In this document: positions 57,611 through 64,000 of the stretch, piece by piece
Position numbering within the stretch: the stretch's first letter is position 1
How the letters are laid out: each line of letters opens with the position of its first letter
Source: Undaria pinnatifida
Lineage: Eukaryota > Sar > Phaeophyceae > Laminariales > Alariaceae
Length of the DNA stretch: 64,000 nt
Assembly (NCBI GenBank): GCA_012845835.1
Contig: JABAKD010000022.1
Location: 9,102,718 to 9,166,717, forward strand
Direction: 5' to 3'
The notes under the pieces: model-generated
Databases searched by the model: none
What the model saw: the letters and a program-made list of their open reading frames with translations, nothing else
What the model was told of the DNA's origin: nothing
Translations under genes and position numbers: made by a program

Positions 57611-57805
57611 CAGTAGGTGGCCCTATAGACTATAATAGTGCGGGTATGTGTCACGAAAATTTACCCGCACTATACCGGACACCCGCACTATATAAAAACC
57701 GGCCACTATATTATAGAGGGGTCTATATTGTGCCAAACGATTTCACCCGCACAATATCGGACACCCGCACTATATGACCCGCACTATATAGGATCACCTC
57801 TACTG
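57611..57805. mobile_element. Pogo-like MITE, 195 bp
   Basis: Ends CAGTAGGTGGCCCTATAG and, inverted, TATAGGATCACCTCTACTG, flanked by TA on both sides. Internal GCCAAACGATTTCACCCGC and several CCGCACTATA motifs place it with the 26844 family. Confidence 0.82.
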
Positions 57806-57919
57806 TATACATTATTTTTTATCCTGGGGTGATGGGTCGCCTGATGTGCTCAACAAAAAAAGCCTAGAACACAGCGGCGATTGACGCGTGCTGTAGTGGT
57901 ACTCCGAGAGGTAGATGCG

Positions 57920-57970
57920 CGGTTGGTCTGTGTTGGAAAGCGCGCTCCTCATGGGTTCCAGTGTCTGTCT
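57920..57970 (+). repeat. tRNA-like SINE fragment, second copy
   Basis: TGGTCTGTGTTGG and GGGTTCCAGTGTC align with the A- and B-box-like parts at 36298-36350. Confidence 0.42.
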
Positions 57971-58619
57971 TCCTTGGTCTCTCCTCAAGGCTCGCTAGAT
58001 AGACTCAATAGCTTATACCAGGTATGCATTATTTCCCTAAAGAAGATACTGAAAGACAGACATAACAGGGCTAGGCACGGTAGTGCGGGGTAACGCAGGG
58101 AAAGGCGGAGTAGGGCAGGTAGTGAGATGTGGGGCGTCCTGATTGTCCCATCATCATCCCCTACATTACCGCCCATCTATGATGGCCTTGACGTGAGTGT
58201 GACATCTAATATCACGTGGTTTCACCTCACAAACCATGACATGGTTTCACGTCGAATCTATAAACTATCCTTCTACGGAGGGCACTCCATTACATTGTTG
58301 TTGTTCTCGCAGTAACTCGCATAATCAAGTCCGTGGTCACAGGACAGGCTCCAGTCACTCTGGAGCTGAGGAATACCCCAGGGAAAAAGCACAAACAAGT
58401 CAAAGGTGGTACACGCATAATATATCACAGCTGACGCAATTCACGCCTCCACCAGAAACATATAAAAGTGAAGTCGGGAGCCAGCATACGATGTGCCATG
58501 TCCATACTGGTGCATACGTCTCACTACTCGCGCCTGGACAAACCGACTACCGGTATACCGCTTGCCACCCAAGAAAGACTACCACGTACAACCTATTACT
58601 ACGCATACGCACGACAGAC

Positions 58620-58805
58620 GCAAGTCAATTGGAAAAAAGAAACAAAGAAAAAAGAAAATAAGATAAAGGGAAGGAAAGAAATAAAAGACAAAGAAGCAAA
58701 AAAACAAAAAAGGAACGGAACAGGAAAGACCAGAAAAGCAAGAAAAGACAAGAGGAAGCAAGAAAAGCAAGACAAGAGGAAGCAAGGAATGGAGAGAGAA
58801 GAATA
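58620..58805. repeat. AAGAAAAG/GACAAGAGGAAGC purine tract
   Basis: Low-complexity purine-rich tandem units; not coding. Confidence 0.75.
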
Positions 58806-59214
58806 AATGTCATACTAGCAGACCCTAGGAACTGACTAAAGGCGGCATTGGGCCCATAGAGGGTATCAAGTGCATCATCAATGGCAATGTGGAGAGAACG
58901 CAACATGGCGAAGAAGTCGGGGCCGGTCTTACGCTATCTCGTGGCGGCCATTGGAAGGCCCACAAATTTCAAGACGATAATGGCCAGACCCAGACTTCAG
59001 TCTGCTGGGCATGACGCCCCCCCTTACCCCCCTTCCCCCCTACTGTGTACCAGTAACAATCGGCCTGCGAAAAAACGGAGGACGCGACCCCTGAGCGATA
59101 GGATGCGAAGGGAGCCAAAGAGGAAGGTATAGACGCCGAAACAAAGCCAGAAGAGAAGAAGGGAACACGTGTTACGTTGTGAAGGTCAGGCAAGTTTACG
59201 GCCTGAAGCATAAT

Positions 59215-59640
59215 GCCGACGATGCGGGCGGTAGGTCCATTTGCCGAAAGACAAGAAAGCAAGGAACACTGCCTAAAAAGAGAAACGTCAGAGTCCGCTA
59301 CGTTGGACATGGAAAGCTGACGTGGGCCATCGGTCGGGCGGTGAAAGAGAAACAATCAAGACGCGAAGAAGTACGCAAGCGTCGGGCCATTGGTCGAAAG
59401 GCAGAAGGGCAAGAGCCTGAAGCGAGAGAAAACAAAGAACAGTGCCTAAAACGATGTCAGGGTCCGCAAGGTTGGGCCTGGGAGGCTGACGTGGGACCAT
59501 TGGTCGAAAGGCAAAACTAAAAAGAACCAGTACGCTGAGGTGTAACGGAAGCACAGGGGCCGTAACGTGGGACCTAGGAGGCTAGCATAAGGCCCTTGGT
59601 CACACTGTAGAACGGGAAACCGAGGCAGAGTTGATCCTGA
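59215..59640. repeat. Degenerate ~100-bp tandem repeat
   Basis: GGNCCATTGGTCGAAAGGCA-like segments at ~59231, 59325, 59385, 59491 and 59590, alternating with GTCCGCAAGGTTGGGCCTGG-like segments. No coding signal. Confidence 0.55.
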
Positions 59641-60520
59641 GATAGTCATGTGCTACCGAGAGAAAGCTGCTGTATCTTCAAGGAGGGCCATGAGAACTTC
59701 GCGGCCAACCGGTGGAGCGTCGTGTGGCTTGTGTGCGAGCAAGCGGGAACACCTCCCAAACGTGAACGTGTGGCGGACCAATCGCTTCGTCGCAAGTCGA
59801 CCTCGGAGAAGGTACATTCTGTGTATAGAGATGGACGACAGTAAGCGAAGCAAAAGCAAGGCGTCGTGTTGCCCTGCTCAAGTAATGTTGCTGGGCGGTT
59901 GCTGCGAAGGAGTATGGCAGCCATCCTGATTTGAGCACACCATGTCTATTACGTGGGGGCTCTCGCGTGTCTACATGAAGTGGTGTACTTGATAGGAAGC
60001 GACTAATGAAAACCACTCCTCTTTGCTTAATACAAGCAGCCGGTAGGCGCATTTGCGCGGCAATCTTAGGGGTCTTTTTTATGTAAAGGTGGCAGCGGGG
60101 CGCTTTCAAAAGGGCCATCCATTGTACCATCACAATTTAGTGCTGTACGCACCGATGGCTGTCCGTCTTGATGTGCTGCCCCCACATCTATGCGTTGCCT
60201 CCACCTACAATGTTACTTGCCAGGTGGACTGCTGCTTCAGAGCGGCCATGTGCTGGGCAGGGAAAAGAGCCGGCCCGTACCCATACACAGGCAAGTTGCG
60301 TAACTTTGCTATTGGGCTTCGGTCTGTGTCACAGACTGCGGTATCTATATCGCTCCCAGATATCTGATATAGCGGCTTTTTGTGTGTGTTAGAATTTAGA
60401 ACCTGTGCGATTGCTTGAAACTTGTGTCCAGAGCACTCTGTGCCACAATGTGTTAGCCTCCACACGTATCATAGTACAACAATCTTCCGTTGCATGTTTC
60501 CACAACACGGTCTTCGCTAA

Positions 60521-61356
60521 ATGACACAGATCTGCCTCAGGCATCGCACACCGACGACAGGCGATAAGGAGCACGAGCCGCCGCAACAGCCGGAGAACGA
60601 GCTCACTCTAGCAGATGCACACGAAAAACACGGCTTGATTCGCCTTTTGCACGAGACTAGTTTGGACACTCCATCGATCCATAAGGCCCTTCAGACCAAG
60701 GGCAAGGTGCTGGCAAGGCTCGGCAAGCAGGCGGTGAGTGAGCGAAGAACGCGTCTTGCGTGCATATGTATTCGGACCAAACTACCACTTTCTTCCACAT
60801 TCTTGAGCTCCTTGCAGATATGTCGGAATACGCGTAGTCTAGAGCTTTTCGTGACGCCAACGTCGGCTATACCTAGAGCTCTCATGTTTTCTTCCACCTG
60901 GCGCCTGGCGTTGTGTTGGCAGGTCTCATGTTTTTATCAACCTGGCGCCTGACGTTCTATTCGGAAAGTATTTCCATTCCTTGGAGGTCGACCGTAGTGA
61001 TGCCGCGTTGTCCCTGCGCGTAGTGGTTTCGGCTTGGGCGCCACAGAAAGCGAAAACTGACCTAATCTCTGACGATGCTTGTACCCGTCTGTTCCCGTGG
61101 CAAATCGACAGGTGCGAAACATCAGGTCCAAGGTCGACAAGGCAAATGCCTCATTGTCCTCCGTTGACAATGCAGATTACAACGACGCCCAGATGTTCCT
61201 CAAGCAGCTCCAACAGGGGAACTGCTTCGTTAGGTTCAAAATGGACGAGAAGAAACGCCTCTCTTGCATTGCTTGGGCTCATGAAGAGCAGGTGGTGCTG
61301 GACGCCGTGAAATACCACTCCGTCATCATTCAGGACAGCACGTTCAACACGAGCAT
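60521..61356 (+). pseudogene. Mutator-like (MULE) transposase remnant, two exons in phase
   Basis: Exon 60521-60733 contains LADAHEKHGLIRLLHETSLD and ends at GTGAGT, phase 0. Exon 61112-61356 enters after TCGACAG and reads NAQMF-type sequence (NDAQMFLKQLQQGNCFVRFK, then VVLDAVKYHSVIIQDSTFNT), ending at GTAAGT, phase 2. The FVRFKMDE...L..IAWA......Y..VIIQDSTFNT pattern is the start of the MULE/FAR1-type DDE domain, with the D of QDSTF as the likely first catalytic Asp. I could not place the remaining catalytic residues: after the candidate acceptor at 61642 the frame (SFRIIAVLVISVK) is doubtful. The transposase would cut and paste DNA. Probably inactive. Confidence 0.55.
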
Positions 61357-62310
61357 GTAAGTAGAGCCAACAGCAGCGGATTGACGTCGCTACAGAGTTG
61401 TGTTTAGTCATGTTACCGGACTACAATATTCACCATAGGTGAGTAGACTGTAATGGTTATGGAAATGTTAGCACATAGACTAGCCATTATGAGTCAATCT
61501 TCAGTGGCACTGCTCTTGTGTATCGTAGATCTCATATGTGTCGGTTCGAGTGTCACGTACGTATGTGTGCGGAGTAATTACTTCCGTAGGATTCTCCGCT
61601 TGATATCCAGGTAGTCCACTCCCTCGTGTGGCTCTCTTGCAGATCGTTCCGGATCATAGCTGTCCTGGTCATCTCTGTGAAGCAGCCGTCGTCTGGGCTC
61701 CTGCAACTCTGCGGTTTACATCTGTGTGTACTGGCCAAATTAAGCGCCACCGTTGTACTATTCAACATGTTCTTTGCATCTCGGAAGCACTTCGTCTTCC
61801 AGGCTATCCTCTCACACCGTGCCATCACCTCGACTAACGTCGACGGCACAGCCTCTCGAACCACCGTGCCAGGGTATCACACATTGTCGATGACAGGTTA
61901 CGAAGCCTCGTGTGTGTGAGTGGGGGCCTGCGGCGACTGCGCGTCTACTGCTGTCGCCGAGTGCGGTGGAGAGCACACCCGTCCTCCAGGATTTGGATTT
62001 TTTGGATATTTTCCGCGGGGAGCTACTGCCAGATTCTGCTTTCTGCTGGAGGCCACACTGAGTCAACCCGCTTGCTTACTGGGCCCGGACTGATAACCTG
62101 GGCTCGCGGCTGCACTTACGGTACGCTACTGTTTGTGTAAAGCATTCGGGAGCACAACTTATAGGCGTTGATTTCGGTCGGCGAATAGGGTTGTGCAGGT
62201 TGTTAGTTCTGCGCGCGGCGCACCGTTCTCGGTGTTCTTTGAGTCTGTAACTGGCGACCGAAATCGCCTGCGCGTGGTTCTCTCGCGAGGCGTAGTCTAT
62301 CCAAGATATC
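61357..62310. other. Possible continuation of the MULE remnant; nothing certain
   Basis: ORFs of 97 and 69 codons overlap at 61626-61919 in different frames after a good acceptor (CTCTCTTGCAG at 61642). Neither gives a recognisable DDE core. No terminal inverted repeats were identified. Confidence 0.35.
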
Positions 62311-62314
62311 TCCC

Positions 62315-62550
62315 ACGTACCGAGTTGCCGGCTTGGCAGCGTGTGTAGGCTGAGGATACGACTGCTAGCTGGTAGCCGCCTGCTGCTGCTGCTACACCTA
62401 CGTGACCCGCTCACGTAAATTTGCCTGCGCGTTGTAGTATACGCGAGGTATACCTGCGCGTTGAGGTATACGCGAGGTAGGTCTGTGCAAGATATCTTCC
62501 TCGTGCTGTTTTTGATCGGTGAGTGTGTAGGCTGAGGATCTGACCACGCC
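62315..62550. repeat. Short tandem duplications, possibly in a retrotransposon LTR or leader
   Basis: CTGCGCGTTG-GGTATACGCGAGGTA is repeated at ~62425 and ~62457. AAGATATCTCCCACG/AAGATATCTTCCTCG with TGTGTAGGCTGAGGAT is repeated at ~62310-62357 and ~62490-62540. The position ~0.4 kb before the gag start fits an LTR or untranslated leader, but no LTR ends or primer-binding site could be fixed. Confidence 0.4.
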
Positions 62551-62919
62551 TGTTTGCATCCGTGCAGCAGCCAAAAGTCTACGCTGCAAGACGCGTAGCA
62601 AGTCTCAGCAGTGTATCTGACCCGTGTACCTGCAGGACGAGGCCGGAGCTGGCTACTCTGTCGTCTCAACACCGCAGTTTCGCCACCTGAGGTTGGTCAT
62701 AAGCTGTGCTCGACGGGGCGCAGTGGTCTGGGCGGACGCTCGATAGCTAACGCCGGACGTGGGTCGTGAGCTACGGAGCTGCGACCTGAACTAAGCCTAC
62801 CCCTGTGTAGCATTGCACCGTATCCTTCTTAGGCGCACCGACCCTTTTCAGGCGCTCGGGGCGTCGTACGTGTGCCGAAAACCTGATTGCGCCCGGGAGT
62901 GTGACCCTGGCTTTCAGCG

Positions 62920-64000
62920 ATGGCGGAATCATCGAGCTCCGGGCTCCACCGCATGCTGGACGCCGTTGGGACCATCTCGGGGCAGCAGGGTTTCGCGTGT
63001 GGAAGACTAAACTCCGGAACGCAGTCAACCTCTTCGCGCCGGATCTTAAGCCCATCCTAGCCGGGGCCGACAGCCCTGCGGTACCTGAGCCGGCCGAGGG
63101 AGATAGGGCCAAGTGGGACCAGGCGAACAGTCGCCTGTTGTCCCTCCTTTTCTTTGTCACCTCCGGGTCTGCGCACGCCACCGTCCTTACTCACGAAGAG
63201 GCGGCGGATGGAACGGCGGCCTGGAAGGCCCTCACCAAGCGTTTCGACGCTCACACCCAGGAAGCTCGGCCTGCTTGTCACAGAGAGCTTTTCGGCCTTC
63301 GGCACCTGGCGGGCGGGGATCCCATCGATTTCTTCACGAAAGGAATGGATCTGAAGATTCGCCTCCAGGGCCTGGGGGAGGAGGTCTCCAAGGAGTTCTA
63401 CCTAGACATCATGCTCTCGGGCCTGACAAAGGCCCCAGAGTTCAAGTTCATCCGTGAGATGCATTGCCGTGAGGAATTCACGTCCGTTGACCGTTTCCAG
63501 GAGACGGCCAACCGCTTTTACGTGGACCAGCAGTCGCGCAACGCGTCGGGGCCCGTGGTCTCGGGCCGGGGGGCCGCGATGGCGGAGTCCTCATCCGACC
63601 AGTGCCATCGATGCAAGGCGCACGGGCATTTCCAGCGTGGCTGCCCCCATCAAGTGCAGAAGAACCGTCCGAAGCTGGGGAAGAAGTGGAAGAACAAGCG
63701 CGGCGGTGGTGGGGGGAGTGCTCAGCCGAAATGGTGCTCCTACCACAACACCACCGCGCACAGCGATGGTGAGTGTCAGAAACAGCAGGAGCTTCGCGTG
63801 AACAAGCAGAAGGAGCTCCAAGGCTTGGTTGCCAACCTGGCGCTGCTGCATTCCGCTGGTCAGGTCAACCTGCCCAACATCGGGAGCGCTCACTTGGCGC
63901 AATCGACTCCGGCGACGGCGCCGCAGGCTCCCGCTGAGCCGACCTTGTTCGGGTTCTCCTTCAGCGCCCAACACGCTCCACCGGCTGCAGCAAATTTGTC
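62920..64000 (+). mobile_element. Copia-type LTR retrotransposon, gag region (3' partial, frameshifted)
   Basis: A Met at 62920 opens MAESSSSGLHRMLDAVG. Around 62985-62993 the frame must change by one base to continue as FRVWKTKLRNAVNLFAPDLK, which stays open to the window end (~337 codons). The body matches the UBN2-type gag of Copia elements: AWKALTKRFDAHTQ, LFGLRHLAGGDPIDFFTKGM, LDIMLSGL. A CX2CX4HX4C zinc knuckle (CHRCKAHGHFQRGC) lies at 63603-63644, and a second Cys/His motif (WCSYHNTTAHSDGEC) at ~63733-63777. Gag packages the element RNA; protease, integrase and reverse transcriptase should follow off the right edge. The frameshift is a decay mark or a sequencing error. Confidence 0.82.

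Larger units (their letters stand above)
53667..59900. other. Downstream of the last located ERD2 exon; no gene seen
   Basis: G and C homopolymer runs (53706-53740, 54158-54215, 54965-54995, 55240-55265), a GCTGTTG-rich tract (56010-56170), two pogo MITEs, one SINE-like copy, the LAKM-type repeat at 56900-57015 and a purine tract (58620-58800). The terminal ERD2 exon should lie here. Confidence 0.4.

Noticed and set aside
58468-58806. Lys-rich 112-codon plus-strand ORF
   Set aside because: Its second half is a purine low-complexity tract and no splice or family support exists.

Overview
This is nuclear DNA of a eukaryote. Genes are split into short GC-rich exons by introns of 0.2 to 6.3 kb, with GTGAGT/GTGCGT-type donors and CAG acceptors. 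Microsatellites, homopolymer runs and DNA transposons fill most of the rest. The KDEL-receptor subtype, the Ala/Gly/Gln-rich exons and the mix of pogo-like, Mutator-like and Copia elements fit a stramenopile alga best, perhaps a brown alga. That assignment is inference. Nothing resembles an operon, CRISPR array or other prokaryotic system.

Layout. (1) 75-22519, minus strand: one long gene built from eleven exons whose splice phases all agree (3,990 nt, 1,330 codons), running off the left edge. It reads as an N-terminal run of Cys-pair zinc-finger-like exons, a 509-codon Ala-rich exon, a Gln-rich coiled coil, a basic helix and a SAM domain. (2) 22.5-31 kb: intergenic, with a fold-back element and a pogo/Tigger-like transposon. 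(3) 31183-34043, minus: a small three-exon Cys-rich gene (253 codons) with a 945-bp inverted-repeat element in intron 1. (4) 34.1-40.4 kb: nested inverted-repeat elements and a 3 x 585-bp array. (5) 40495-53666, plus: an ER-lumen-protein retaining (KDEL) receptor gene, six exons in phase, last exon not located; its introns hold a pogo relative, a 249-bp tandem array and a 1.17-kb hAT-like element. (6) 54-59.9 kb: two short pogo MITEs, a SINE copy and low-complexity sequence. (7) 60-61.9 kb: a spliced Mutator-like transposase remnant. (8) 62.9 kb to the right edge: the gag part of a Copia-type retrotransposon with a frameshift near its start.

The two host genes do not look functionally linked. 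The receptor serves Golgi-to-ER retrieval; the SAM gene looks like a zinc-binding scaffold of unknown role. The most novel items are the architecture of the SAM gene with its decayed tandem mini-exon array, a MITE that has grown a 73-bp satellite and ends a few bases from a splice donor, and a dispersed repeat that keeps one peptide reading frame across copies. All exon calls come from reading frames, splice signals and phase agreement by eye; no transcript or database evidence was available.
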